64,000 nt of DNA, from NCBI RefSeq assembly GCF_000760695.4, contig NZ_JHEG04000002.1:62001-126000 (forward strand), read 5' to 3'. The translations under genes and the position numbers were made by a program. The stretch's first letter is position 1. Each line of letters starts with the position of its first letter. The notes under the pieces were generated by a model that worked only from the letters and a program-made list of their open reading frames with translations, made no database searches and was not told the origin of the DNA. The DNA is from Tolypothrix bouteillei VB521301 (GTDB taxonomy: Bacteria; Cyanobacteriota; Cyanobacteriia; Cyanobacteriales; Nostocaceae). Below are positions 42,753 to 51,816 of the stretch, one piece after another.

Positions 42753-43166
42753 CCAATACTGCCCGGTTAAAGAAAATAGAGAGGAAAAAGTGTCAACAAG
42801 TGTTGGCGTTTTGTCTACGCGAACAAACGGGAGAATTGAACTTACTTTTTCTCTTTCAGGCTCTCGTATAAATCTACCCAGTTTTACCTCAAAAACTCGA
42901 ACTCTTCAAGCTGAATTTCCCACCCTATTTTCCCTTAACCGAGCAGTATTGGACCTCGCCGATTTCTGTGTGTTTCAATGTCCGAAAAGGCGTCTCAGAT
43001 TGGCAAGAACGGTTAAGAGAGTATGTAGACACTCTCATTGCAGAAATCCCCAACAAGGGTAGTAATGGGTAAATATGGGTAGATATTAAGTTACAGCTAC
43101 TTACCCTTGCTTTCATCCCCCAGTTCCGCAAGCTACACTAGGGGACTTCCCGCGAGGAGGGTTAGA
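42753..43166. other. Region between the LRR gene and the malic enzyme gene
   Basis: About 414 bases. It holds the LRR promoter on the left (minus strand), the gene fragment at 42872-43072, and little else. GGGTAGTAATGGGTAAATATGGGTAG near 43058-43083 is a short run of GGGTA repeats. Confidence 0.5.
42872..43072 (+). pseudogene. 3' fragment of an unidentified gene
   Basis: A 66-codon frame with no start codon encodes a well-formed protein tail, for example LPQKLELFKLNFPPYFPLTE, QYWTSPISVCFNVRKGVSDW and QERLREYVDTLIAEIPNKG. It is preceded by a stop at 42869-42871. Composition and the amphipathic end look like a real protein C-terminus whose 5' part has been lost. I could not name the family. 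Confidence 0.4.
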
Positions 43167-44558
43167 TTAACTTCTGGCAATACCTTCTTGACGTGCTGCA
43201 CGTTGTACAGCTCCTGCAACAGCTGTCACGACACGTTCATCAAACACGGAAGGAATGATGTGCTCTTTGTCAAGGTCAGAAGGGTTTACTAAAGATGCGA
43301 TCGCAGTTGCCGCTTCTAAGTACATATTAATAGTAATTGTTGCTGCCCTACAATCCAAAGCACCCCGGAAAACACCAGGAAAAGCCAAAACATTATTGAT
43401 TTGATTTGGGTAGTCACTGCGACCTGTTGCCATAACAGCAACATCGTCTTTGACCAATTCTGGTTGAATTTCGGGAATTGGATTTGCCATTGCAAATACA
43501 ATCGGATCTTTTGCCATAGAACGCACCATTTCTGGTGTTAGGACTCCCGGTACGCTAACGCCGATAAAGACATCAGCCCCTTGCAATGCACCAGCTAAAG
43601 TCCCTTGGGCTTTAACAGCAAATTCGCGCTTTTCTTCTGTAAGGTCTGTACGATTGACAGAAAGAATCCCTTTGGAATCGCACATCCAAATTTTTTCTGC
43701 TCCTGCTTTGCGGAGCAATCGAGCACAAGCGACTCCCGCTGCTCCTGCACCATTAATAACGATGCGAACGTCTGCGATAGATTTATGGACTAGCTTCAAG
43801 GCATTTAACAACGCAGCTAATGTGACGATAGCCGTACCGTGCTGGTCATCGTGAAAAACAGGAATATCTAGTTCCTGTCTCAGTCTGGCTTCAATTTCAA
43901 AACAACGAGGAGCGGCAATATCTTCTAAGTTCACTCCCCCAAAGACTGGTGCAATATTTTTAACAGCTTCGACAATTTTGTCAGTGTCTTGAGTCGCCAA
44001 GCAAATGGGAAAAGCATCAAGTCCTGCAAATTCCTTGAATAGCATGGCTTTGCCCTCCATAACTGGCAAAGCCGCCGCCGGACCGAGATTTCCCAATCCC
44101 AAGACTGCGCTACCATCAGTAACAATAGCTACAGTATTTTGTTTAATTGTTAAATTGTAAACTTCTTCAGGATTTTGAGCGATGGCATTGCATATGCGCC
44201 CTACTCCCGGCGTATAAGCCATTGCTAAATCGGAGACACTCTTAAGAGGTATTCTACTGGCAATGCTAATTTTTCCACCACGATGCAAATTAAAAGTGCG
44301 GTCATAGACATTCAAGACCTTTATATCTGGTAAGGCTTTAACCGCTTGTACAATTGTCTCTGCATGCTCGGTGCTAGCAGCATCGACGGTGATATCGCGA
44401 ATCGAAACAGCTCTTGTCTGTTCTATAAGGTCAATTTGGCCAAAGTTACCACCACCAGTTGCGATCGCTTTGGTCACAGTCGCCAACATTCCAATGCGGT
44501 TGGGGATTTCTACCCGGATTGTCACGCTAAAACTAGAATTAGGAGTCAGGTCTGCCAT
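43167..44558 (-). CDS. Malic enzyme with N-terminal ACT domain
   Basis: 463 residues. An ACT domain (about 8-85; [20 protein letters not shown]) precedes the malic enzyme catalytic core. Core landmarks are [26 protein letters not shown] with the cofactor-site glycines, [24 protein letters not shown] (NAD(P) fold) and [10 protein letters not shown]. It decarboxylates malate to pyruvate with NAD(P) reduction; an amino-acid or other ligand may act through the ACT domain. A pair of 20-bp direct repeats lies about 95-130 bases upstream and may be regulatory. The length fits the bacterial short class. Confidence 0.95.
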   Translation of the reverse strand: MADLTPNSSFSVTIRVEIPNRIGMLATVTKAIATGGGNFGQIDLIEQTRAVSIRDITVDAASTEHAETIVQAVKALPDIKVLNVYDRTFNLHRGGKISIASRIPLKSVSDLAMAYTPGVGRICNAIAQNPEEVYNLTIKQNTVAIVTDGSAVLGLGNLGPAAALPVMEGKAMLFKEFAGLDAFPICLATQDTDKIVEAVKNIAPVFGGVNLEDIAAPRCFEIEARLRQELDIPVFHDDQHGTAIVTLAALLNALKLVHKSIADVRIVINGAGAAGVACARLLRKAGAEKIWMCDSKGILSVNRTDLTEEKREFAVKAQGTLAGALQGADVFIGVSVPGVLTPEMVRSMAKDPIVFAMANPIPEIQPELVKDDVAVMATGRSDYPNQINNVLAFPGVFRGALDCRAATITINMYLEAATAIASLVNPSDLDKEHIIPSVFDERVVTAVAGAVQRAARQEGIARS

Positions 44559-44650
44559 TCTTTGTTGATTCTTTCTGGATGTGAGAGTGAGATGCTCACT
44601 ATACGTTAAACCTTAAAACCAGATTTTTTACTGTCAGAAGTAAAAATTGA

Positions 44651-44690
44651 GTAACACTTCAGTATACATAGTAACAATTCAGTATACAAG
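44651..44690. promoter_or_regulatory. Tandem 20-bp direct repeat upstream of malic enzyme
   Basis: Bases 44651-44670 and 44671-44690 are two adjacent 20-base units (GTAACA-x-TTCAGTATACA) that match at 17 positions. On the minus strand each reads TGTATACTGAA-x-TGTTAC, about 95-130 bases before the malic enzyme ATG. The 20-base period places both on nearly the same DNA face, as expected for paired repressor or activator sites. Confidence 0.45.
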
Positions 44691-44731
44691 ATATTCCTAT
44701 TCCGCCAGTAAAATCGCCTCACGAAAATCGC

Positions 44732-44995
44732 CTAACTAGCTGGACGTACCACACGGATTAGTTTTCCCTGTAAAGTTCCCTCTGCTGTTACAGCCTCATT
44801 TATCCGTGCTGCAAATTGTTCCCAGTTACGATTGTTAGTACAAACTACAATACCGAAGTGTTTGGAATTACGACGATGCAAACGGATAAAATCGTCTCTG
44901 TTGATAGTCAAAATCGAGCGTTCTTGGCTGATGGCAAATGCCAGCACGTCCTCATCAGGTATACCTTGCTCTGCATTCCCAGCATCCTGAACTAT
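44732..44995 (-). pseudogene. DUF5615 PIN-like protein, N-terminally truncated
   Basis: The open frame spans 88 codons between stops; the first Met-like start is at 44947 (71 residues). It reads VQDAGNAEQGIPDEDVLAFA, SILTINRDDFIRLHR and HFGIVVCTNNRNWEQFAARI, typical of DUF5615 PIN-like proteins of about 110 residues. The family's first 20-25 residues (RFLLDENL with the first acidic residue of the active site) are missing behind a TAA at 44996-44998. Such genes usually pair with a DUF433 antitoxin gene, which is also absent. The module appears dead. Confidence 0.7.
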
Positions 44996-45276
44996 TTACA
45001 ATCTTGTATGTGTCAGAAAATTAGTTATGTGCATTGATTTGAAGAGATTATGTTTTGTTGATTAATTTCAGCTTTTGAGCTTAGTGTCACTTAAAATATA
45101 AAGTTTTGTATCAGCATTCAACATTTCTGCTCTAGAACCGTCAAGACAGTAGTCAAAATCGAGGAGAAAAAACTAAGTTTTTTGTTCAGATGCTTCCAAC
45201 AGCGCGTCTCTGTAAGAAACAGCTAACGTAAACCTTACTACTGGACATCCTTGAATTATTTTTCTCCTAATCCCTC

Positions 45277-45350
45277 ATTAACTTAGCTTTAACCACAAAT
45301 TGGCTGTTACTTGACAGGCTGTTAACGTTTACTTGATAAGGTTTTTACTT
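45277..45350 (+). promoter_or_regulatory. Pho-box-like array upstream of phoD1
   Basis: Seven 8-base units follow each other with 3-base spacers: ATTAACTT, TTTAACCA, ATTGGCTG, CTTGACAG, GTTAACGT, CTTGATAA, TTTTACTT. The cyanobacterial Pho box is a run of PyTTAAPyPy(T/A) octamers with 3-base spacers bound by PhoB/SphR. Four to five units fit well. It ends 111 bases before the GTG of a PhoD phosphatase, the expected place and target. Confidence 0.65.
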
Positions 45351-45449
45351 AACATATCTCGGGATAACTCAGGCTTAAGTGAGATTAACAACACTCTAGA
45401 AACTCCACGAAATCGCTCCTCTCAATGCCCCTGGGTTTCCCAAACTCTG

Positions 45450-45457
45450 AAGGAGGT
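45450..45457 (+). promoter_or_regulatory. Ribosome binding site of phoD1
   Basis: AAGGAGGT, an almost complete anti-SD match, lies four bases before GTG at 45462. It decides the start against the longer in-frame reading from 45333. Confidence 0.8.
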
Positions 45458-45461
45458 ATCC

Positions 45462-47048
45462 GTGCGCCGTTCAAATTTTGAGAATTATTTGTCAACAAAA
45501 ATCAAAAGGAGAAACCTGTTAATTGGTGCTGGTGGGTTTTTAGGTTTTACAATTGCCAGCCAATGGTCACGTAGAGTACTAGCCCAGCCAAAGTTTTCTG
45601 CCTATCCTTTCACTCTTGGTGTTGCATCTGGAGATCCATTACCAAATGGAGTGGTTTTGTGGACGCGTTTAGCGCCCGATCCACTGAATGGTGGTGGTGT
45701 ACCACAGGAAAATATTCTTGTACGGTGGCAATTAGCAGCCGATGCAAGTATGACAAAAGTGGTGCAGAAGGGCTTTGCTGTAGCAACTCCAGAACTAGGT
45801 CACTCCATACACGTTGACGTTCAAGGCTTAGAACCCGATAGGGTTTATTGGTATCAATTTAAGGTCGGAAATGAACTTAGCCCGATCGGACGTACTCGTA
45901 CTGCACCCGCTTTAGGAACATCCATTAGTCAACTCAATTTTGCCTTTGCTTCTTGTCAGGAATACCAAAGCGGTTTTTACACAGCCTACAAATTCATGGC
46001 TGAAGAAGACTTAAACTTTGTTGTCCACTTGGGCGATTACCTTTACGAAGGTGGAATTAGCACCAGCCCCACAAGGGTGCGGGAGCACAATAGTCCGGAA
46101 ATCATTACTTTGAAGGACTACCGCAACCGCTATGCCCTGTACAAGAGCGACCCAGATTTACAAGCATCTCATGCAGCTTTTCCTTGGATTGTGACTTGGG
46201 ATGACCATGAGGTAGATAATAACTGGGCGGGTTTTATCCCAGAAGACCCAGATAGACAGTCGCCCGAACAATTTCGCCAGCGTCGTAGAGCCGCTTTCCA
46301 AGCATACTACGAGCATATGCCCTTACGCTTGAGATCGTTTCCAACGGGTGACGATCTCAAACTTTATCGGCGGTTTGCATTTGGCGATCTGGCTTATTTC
46401 CACGTGCTTGATACTCGTCAATATCGTTCAGATCAAGTCTGCTTGCAAACTTTTCCCTCTGCACCAGATTGCCCGGAGAGACTCGATTCTTCTCTCACTT
46501 TGACTGGTAAAGAACAAGAGGAATGGCTGTTTAAAGGATTGGAGCGATCGCCAGCCCAATGGAATGTTTTAGCTCAACAAATCTGGTTTGGACAAATTGA
46601 CTATCAACCAGGAGCGGAAAAAGCATTCAATATGGATCAATGGGATGGTTATCCTGCTGCAAGGCAAAGAATTCTAGACTTTATAGAAAACCGTCGCCCA
46701 TCCAATCCCGTGATTATCACAGGTGATTGGCACTCTTTCTGCGTTCAAGATATCAAGAAAAATTTTGACGATCCAAGTTCCGAAACCCTAGCTACTGAAT
46801 TTGCTGGTACATCAATTAGTTCTCTTTGTTCTTGGGCTCCAAACGTCCAAGCAAACTTATCTGAAAACCCCCACGTCAAGTTTTTTAACGGTGATGTGCG
46901 AGGCTATATCAGCTGTCAAATTACACGCAATACTTGGCGGAGCGATTATCGAGCCGTTTCAACGACTGCTAACCGAGATGCTGCTACTATTAGCAACATT
47001 GCTTCGTTTATCGTTACTAGCGGACAACCGGGCGCTCAGAAGATTTAG
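45462..47048 (+). CDS. phoD: PhoD-family alkaline phosphatase (paralogue 1)
   Basis: About 528 residues from the GTG at 45462, which follows a strong ribosome site; a longer frame from 45333 lacks one and would bury the signal. The N-terminus has a Tat signal (KRRNLLIGAGGFLGFTIASQ). PhoD landmarks are LGVASGDPLPNGVVLWTRL, HLGDYLYE, TWDDHEVDNNWAG, DTRQYRSDQ and VIITGDWHSFC. It is a periplasmic Ca2+/Fe-dependent phosphomono/diesterase acquired for phosphate scavenging. A Pho-box-like array precedes it. The paralogue at 47.8-49.4 kb is convergent. Confidence 0.93.
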   Translation: MRRSNFENYLSTKIKRRNLLIGAGGFLGFTIASQWSRRVLAQPKFSAYPFTLGVASGDPLPNGVVLWTRLAPDPLNGGGVPQENILVRWQLAADASMTKVVQKGFAVATPELGHSIHVDVQGLEPDRVYWYQFKVGNELSPIGRTRTAPALGTSISQLNFAFASCQEYQSGFYTAYKFMAEEDLNFVVHLGDYLYEGGISTSPTRVREHNSPEIITLKDYRNRYALYKSDPDLQASHAAFPWIVTWDDHEVDNNWAGFIPEDPDRQSPEQFRQRRRAAFQAYYEHMPLRLRSFPTGDDLKLYRRFAFGDLAYFHVLDTRQYRSDQVCLQTFPSAPDCPERLDSSLTLTGKEQEEWLFKGLERSPAQWNVLAQQIWFGQIDYQPGAEKAFNMDQWDGYPAARQRILDFIENRRPSNPVIITGDWHSFCVQDIKKNFDDPSSETLATEFAGTSISSLCSWAPNVQANLSENPHVKFFNGDVRGYISCQITRNTWRSDYRAVSTTANRDAATISNIASFIVTSGQPGAQKI

Positions 47049-47079
47049 TTCAATGGTTAAAGGTTGACCAATCTACTAA

Positions 47080-47643
47080 CTAACTGCCCATCTTTAACCA
47101 ACCGAAAACTTGTTCGGCAGTTAATTCAATTTCAATTTCTGGCAACACAGGTACAGAGCCTTTTCCCTGGATTAGCAATGGCTGTCGCTCTGGTAAAAAC
47201 ACTAAGATACTGAGGTCATCAGGATCGAGAAACCATCCAAGGCGACTGCCATACTCCAGACAGTGGAGAATGTTGCCAATCACTTTATTGGGTTTTTGTT
47301 CTGGCGAGAGAATCTCAATTGTCCAGTCTGGAGGGATTTCAAAGTTATCGGGAACTTCATTATCGATTGTAAATGAGATGCGTCTCCACTGAAATACAGC
47401 CACATCGGGTACGATTGAGCGATCTCCAAAGCTACACCGTAATTCAGGAAACCCATAGGCAATCTTTTTGTCTTCTGCAACTTGATTAATTACAGCACAA
47501 AGTTTGCATTGCAGGCGGCTGTGTCTCCCTTTCGGCATTGGCTTTTGAACAATCTCACCGTTGATGTACTCGCTTGCAGGATTGGTTTCTGGAAGCTTGA
47601 GAAATTCTTGTAGGCTGAGCGGTTTGGTAATTGTGTCACTCAT
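47080..47643 (-). CDS. Uma2-family (DUF820) protein
   Basis: 187 residues from MSDTITKPLSLQEFLKLPET; a longer frame reaches 47718, but the family starts here. Uma2 landmarks are ASEYINGEIVQKPMPKGRHS, FPELRCSFGDRSIVPDVAVF with the PD-(D/E)XK-like Asp, DWTIEILSPEQKPNKVIGN with the Glu, and RLGWFLDPDD. Uma2 proteins are hugely expanded in cyanobacteria and are predicted nucleases of unknown role. It lies between the two convergent phoD genes and on the strand of the second. Confidence 0.9.
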   Translation of the reverse strand: MSDTITKPLSLQEFLKLPETNPASEYINGEIVQKPMPKGRHSRLQCKLCAVINQVAEDKKIAYGFPELRCSFGDRSIVPDVAVFQWRRISFTIDNEVPDNFEIPPDWTIEILSPEQKPNKVIGNILHCLEYGSRLGWFLDPDDLSILVFLPERQPLLIQGKGSVPVLPEIEIELTAEQVFGWLKMGS

Positions 47644-47787
47644 GGCTCCAAAAATCCTGCATAACGAGCTGTTTCTTAGTCTAGCAAAGTATAGTAGGTT
47701 CAATCGCTGTTCTGCCAAACCTTTTCGACTAGCACAAGCGCGATACGGCTTTAGCTGTTAAGTGCGATTCGTTCACATATTTGCTAC

Positions 47788-49377
47788 TTACTTTACAGTT
47801 CCCCCATTTGGAAGCTCAAAGGATGCAGCCGTGGTAATTGGTGCATTAGGATCGGGAACATTTGCTCCGGTAGGTGGAGACTGTGGTAGCAATCTATAAT
47901 CACTTCTCCAACGTTCGTGAGTCAAGTCGCAACGAACATAACCGCGTTGCCGTCCGTTAAAATACTTTATCCAGGGGCTTTCGGGTAAAGCTGCTTCAAT
48001 TCTGTCACTAGCGCTGAAACCGGAGGTAATAGAAGTACCCACAAACTCAGTCCCCACTACAGGAGAATTGGGGTTGTTAAAGTCTGCTAAAAGGTCACTA
48101 ACCCAACTTGAGTGAGTGTCACCGCTGATAACAACTGGGTTAGAGGGTCTGCGTTGATTGAAGAAATCAAGGATGCGTTGACGCGCAGCTACATAACCAT
48201 CCCAAGCATCAACGTTAAAAGCAGACTCTTCTCCCGCAGTCCAATCATGTTGGGTAAAGACTATTTGTTGGGCAAGAACGTTCCAACGAGCCTTGGAACG
48301 GTCAAGATTATTAAACAGCCATTTCTCCTGTTTGGCACCAGTCAAAGTAGCAGATGGGTCAAAAGCCTGTTCACAACGGGGTTTGATTCCGTCATCACAA
48401 GGCTGATCGGTACGATATTGACGGGTATCCAACACGTTAAATTCTATTAGGTCACCAAATGTGAGACGTCGATAAAGTTGCAGATCGATGCCTTCTGGTT
48501 TTGAGAAAGGACGCAGTGGCATATGTTCGTAATAGGCTTGGAAAGCAGCAGCACGACGAGCAAGAAATTGCTCTCGGGTCTGTAATTCTGGGTCTTGAGG
48601 AATTTCATCCGCCCAGTTGTTGTCTACTTCATGGTCGTCCCAAGTCACAACCCAAGGGAAAGCAGCATGAACGGCTTGTAAATCTTCGTCAGTTTTGTAA
48701 AGGGCATGGCGGTTGCGATATTCTTCAAGCGTAACGGGTTCCGGTCCGTTGTGCTGTCTGATACGAGCGGGATTTGCCGCTCCTTCGTATATGTAATCAC
48801 CAAGATGCACAACGAGATCGAGTTCCTCTTTTGCCATATGCTTATATGCTGCATAGTAGCCATCTTCCCAATTCTGACAAGAAGCAAATGCAAAGCGGAA
48901 CTGTTCGATTTTTTGTCCAACAACAGGAGCAGTACGAGTGCGTCCAATAGGGCTGATTTCGTTGCCTGCTTTAAACTGATACCAGTACCATCGCGCCGGT
49001 TGCAATCCCTCTACAACAACGTGTACTGAGTGTCCTAATTCGGGAATCGCATAGGTTGTTCCACTCCGCACAACCTTCGTCATTTTTTCATCAGTAGCAA
49101 CTTGCCATTGTACGGGGACATTTTCTGATGGCATTCCACCTCCATTCAATGGATTGGGAGCCAATCGCGTCCAAATGACAACACTTCTGGGATAGGGCTC
49201 TCCTGATGCGACACCAAGACTGAATGGGTAGTTGGAGAATTGAGGTTGAGCATTAACTTTACTTGTCCACTGGGTTGTCAGCGCTAAACCTGTTAAGAAT
49301 CCACCACCAATTAAAAGATTGCGACGCTTCAACGGGGTTGATAGCAATCGCTCGATGTGCAAATGCTCCATGACCAA
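47788..49377 (-). CDS. phoD: PhoD-family alkaline phosphatase (paralogue 2)
   Basis: 529 residues with a Tat signal (LKRRNLLIGGGFLTGLALTT). Motifs include LGVASGEPYPRSVVIWTRL, HLGDYIYE, TWDDHEVDNNWAD, DTRQYRTDQ and VVISGDTHSSW. It resembles the paralogue at 45.5 kb along its whole length, so the two arose by duplication. Here the late motif is GDTHSSW against GDWHSFC in paralogue 1. A second Pho-box-like array lies about 147-206 bases upstream. The protein should act in the periplasm. Confidence 0.94.
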   Translation of the reverse strand: MVMEHLHIERLLSTPLKRRNLLIGGGFLTGLALTTQWTSKVNAQPQFSNYPFSLGVASGEPYPRSVVIWTRLAPNPLNGGGMPSENVPVQWQVATDEKMTKVVRSGTTYAIPELGHSVHVVVEGLQPARWYWYQFKAGNEISPIGRTRTAPVVGQKIEQFRFAFASCQNWEDGYYAAYKHMAKEELDLVVHLGDYIYEGAANPARIRQHNGPEPVTLEEYRNRHALYKTDEDLQAVHAAFPWVVTWDDHEVDNNWADEIPQDPELQTREQFLARRAAAFQAYYEHMPLRPFSKPEGIDLQLYRRLTFGDLIEFNVLDTRQYRTDQPCDDGIKPRCEQAFDPSATLTGAKQEKWLFNNLDRSKARWNVLAQQIVFTQHDWTAGEESAFNVDAWDGYVAARQRILDFFNQRRPSNPVVISGDTHSSWVSDLLADFNNPNSPVVGTEFVGTSITSGFSASDRIEAALPESPWIKYFNGRQRGYVRCDLTHERWRSDYRLLPQSPPTGANVPDPNAPITTAASFELPNGGTVK

Positions 49378-49451
49378 TATTGCCTCTTAAGTATTAGCAG
49401 GGCTTTTTTCTAAACCCTGAAATAAATTTCTTGTCACAATTGACTTTGTTC

Positions 49452-49484
49452 AGATACCCGACTTCTCAAAGAAGTTGGGTATCT
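49452..49484. repeat. Palindromic hairpin repeat (AGATACCCGACTTC type)
   Basis: AGATACCCGACTTC (49452-49465) and GAAGTTGGGTATCT (49471-49484) form a 14-bp stem with one G-T-type mismatch around a 5-base loop. This is a common intergenic repeat of Nostocales. It lies between phoD2 and its Pho-box-like array. Confidence 0.6.
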
Positions 49485-49523
49485 GGTTAGTTCTGACTTT
49501 TTACAATACGCACCCAAAGATTA

Positions 49524-49583
49524 ACAATTTAGAATCCAATGTATAGTTAAGGGACTGTTAAATATTGCTTAATATTATCTTGA
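49524..49583 (-). promoter_or_regulatory. Pho-box-like array upstream of phoD2
   Basis: Read on the minus strand, TCAAG, TTAAG, TTAAC, TTAAC, TTGGA and ATTGT cores follow with an exact 11-base period (plus-strand starts 49579, 49568, 49557, 49546, 49535, 49524). The three central units fit the octamer PyTTAAPyPy(T/A). It sits between phoD2 and the divergent small secreted protein gene, whose ATG is 55 bases away, so it may serve either. Confidence 0.6.
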
Positions 49584-49637
49584 ATATTTGCGTTTATTTA
49601 GAATTAATATAAATAATGAGCTATAAATTTTATCAAT

Positions 49638-49946
49638 ATGAGTATACTAAAACATCTTTCTTTGGTAGTAATACTTACGCTCTCTTTTTCAATAATGCTT
49701 CCTGCCCATGCATCTTTTTGCCATAATGACAACGGGCATCAGATTTGTATTATTGATATCAAACGGAGTGCCAAAAATTATTGGGAATACAGGGCTGTTA
49801 TGAGTGTTGATGGGGTGAAAAAACCTGTTGAGGTTTACAATTGTCGCGATCGCCTTAAAATTCAAAAAGACGGAACTGCTTTGCCTTTTACAAAAAACGA
49901 TCCGGGAGAACTAATATGTAAGTTCTTCAGGAAAAAGTACAATTGA
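49638..49946 (+). CDS. Small secreted protein of unknown function
   Basis: 102 residues. A signal peptide (1-26, ending LPAHA) precedes a mature part of about 76 residues with four cysteines (Cys28, Cys37, and those in VYNCRDR and LICKFF), which could form two disulfides. I do not recognise the family. The mature part is basic and beta-rich (NYWEYRAVMSVDGVKKPVEV). A Pho-box-like array 55 bases upstream raises the possibility of phosphate-regulated expression, shared with phoD2. Confidence 0.7.
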   Translation: MSILKHLSLVVILTLSFSIMLPAHASFCHNDNGHQICIIDIKRSAKNYWEYRAVMSVDGVKKPVEVYNCRDRLKIQKDGTALPFTKNDPGELICKFFRKKYN

Positions 49947-50241
49947 TAAATCGCCTGTATCACTGGACTTACCGCCTATGCAGGCTAATTAGATGCATCT
50001 TTATGTGCGAACCACAAATTATTTCTTACTTCTCTTAACTGTCCTTGTGTTTTTGCTCTATTACTGAGAATATTTCAGCATAGTTTCACGCTGGAATTCC
50101 TAAAATTAGCTATTCTCGATCTTACTTCTAAGTAGAGAGGCGCAAAAAAACCGAATTATATAACGAAGCCTAAAAATCTCTTCCCTTCTGCCATCTTCCT
50201 TGTCATGACGACAATTTTGAAGACCGACCTACTTATGTATC

Positions 50242-51816
50242 TTAATTCTTAGAAAAACCGCAAATTTCAATTTCTTCTTGGCTAAAAGTATCTTTTAAGA
50301 TCCTGCGAAGAACACGCTGAATATGAAGGTGTTTTCCTGGCTTAACTTTTGTCAGTGTCAGCAGCAATAGATTCTTTTCACCAAAGTGCTCTAGTCCGGC
50401 AACTCTTGTAGGTTCTAAAACATCCTGTTCATCCAGTTTTAACTGCTGCCCTATTTTGTCAACTACTCTATATACACGATCTAAATTAGAGTCATAGGAA
50501 ACGCTAACTTCTACCCTTGCATATATATATTGCTTGGAGTAATTAATAATTGAGCCAATATCCCCATTCCGAATAATCTGCAATTGACCATCGGGATGAC
50601 GGAGATGGGTGGTTCGCAATTCAATTGCCTCGACAATCCCTTCAACATTTCTCTCTTCTAGTTTTCCAGCTTCAACATAATCACCTACTAAGTAATAGTT
50701 TTCAAACAAAATTAAAAATCCACAAATGATATCATTAATTAGATTTTGTGCCCCCAGACCAACTGCTATACCCACAATTCCTGCACCTGCTAAAATAGGC
50801 GCTGGATCGATTCCCACAAGCTTAAGTATAGTTACTCCAGCAGTAAAATAGACAAAATATTTAGCAAAACTCCGTATTAAGGGAATTAACGTCAGTCGTT
50901 TCTGTTGCTGAGATTCATTAATATCTTGAATTTTAAGGTAGAATTCATCCAAAATAAAGTAAGCAACTTCAATTAAAACATTGCTCAGACAGTAAACTCC
51001 AATAATTTGCACAATTCTAGGGGTATAAGAACCAATCCAAGCTATAGGTTGTATTTCTGGAGTGACGAGATTGACGATGCCAACATACAAGACATATTCT
51101 AAACATTTTTTGAAGAGAGGTATGAGATGACGTAAACGCTCGTATAGACGTAGTAAGTTATTAGAATTAGAGTATTTCAGACGCAGGGCATCGAGAGTAT
51201 CGACAATAGTAGAAACAGCTTTGATAATAAGTAGACCAACTGAAATGATAACGTATATTTTTAAAACGATATAAATATATTTAGAAATTACTTCTGGCAG
51301 ATAGAGAAATTTAGCACATAAAATAGCGGTATATATCCATATAATATGAGTAACAATTTTCTTGAATACCTTAAAAAAAGCCTCAACACTCTCATCATTA
51401 GCTTTAATGCGATCGACTCTTTTAGCATAGTTACAAACTAAGTCTATACCACGATGTAAGGGTGGAATACTAAATTTAACTAATAGGAGCAAACTCACAG
51501 TTTTCAAACTTGCTGTCAAGAGATTTGTCCAAAATTGAGTAGGAAGACTGCGAATCAGATTAAGTTGAAATTCCTGAATGTTCCCACCTCGATAAATTAC
51601 CATCCCGTTTATACCGATTAGCGCCAGACATAGCACTGCAGAAGCCAGAATTAAAATCTTACTGATACCCCGGCGCAGGAAGGTGATATTTGCAGTTCTT
51701 CCTTGAAGCCAAGAAACTGTGGCAATCTGCTTGAGGATTATGCCAATTAGCCAGTTAAGCAGCCAGCAAATAATTATTAAAGAAACGACTTCAACCAGGA
51801 TAATTAGTATATTCAT
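50242..51816 (-). CDS. MscS-family mechanosensitive channel
   Basis: 524 residues with about six to seven hydrophobic segments. The pore-lining TM3 and following beta domain are in the C-terminal half: APILAGAGIVGIAVGLGAQN, NLINDIICGFLILFENYYLV, GDYVEAGKLEERNVEGIVEA, LRHPDGQLQIIRNGDIGSII. This is longer than E. coli MscS (286) because of extra N-terminal helices, as in MscM/YbdG-type or plant-like members. It opens under membrane tension to release solutes in hypoosmotic shock. It appears to be monocistronic. Confidence 0.92.
   Translation of the reverse strand: MNILIILVEVVSLIIICWLLNWLIGIILKQIATVSWLQGRTANITFLRRGISKILILASAVLCLALIGINGMVIYRGGNIQEFQLNLIRSLPTQFWTNLLTASLKTVSLLLLVKFSIPPLHRGIDLVCNYAKRVDRIKANDESVEAFFKVFKKIVTHIIWIYTAILCAKFLYLPEVISKYIYIVLKIYVIISVGLLIIKAVSTIVDTLDALRLKYSNSNNLLRLYERLRHLIPLFKKCLEYVLYVGIVNLVTPEIQPIAWIGSYTPRIVQIIGVYCLSNVLIEVAYFILDEFYLKIQDINESQQQKRLTLIPLIRSFAKYFVYFTAGVTILKLVGIDPAPILAGAGIVGIAVGLGAQNLINDIICGFLILFENYYLVGDYVEAGKLEERNVEGIVEAIELRTTHLRHPDGQLQIIRNGDIGSIINYSKQYIYARVEVSVSYDSNLDRVYRVVDKIGQQLKLDEQDVLEPTRVAGLEHFGEKNLLLLTLTKVKPGKHLHIQRVLRRILKDTFSQEEIEICGFSKN

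Larger units (their letters stand above)
44996..45461. other. Intergenic region before phoD1
   Basis: About 465 bases with no gene. The right end contains the 11-bp-periodic Pho-box-like array (45277-45350) and the strong ribosome site of phoD1. No remnant of the missing DUF5615 N-terminus or DUF433 partner was recognised on the left. Confidence 0.5.
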
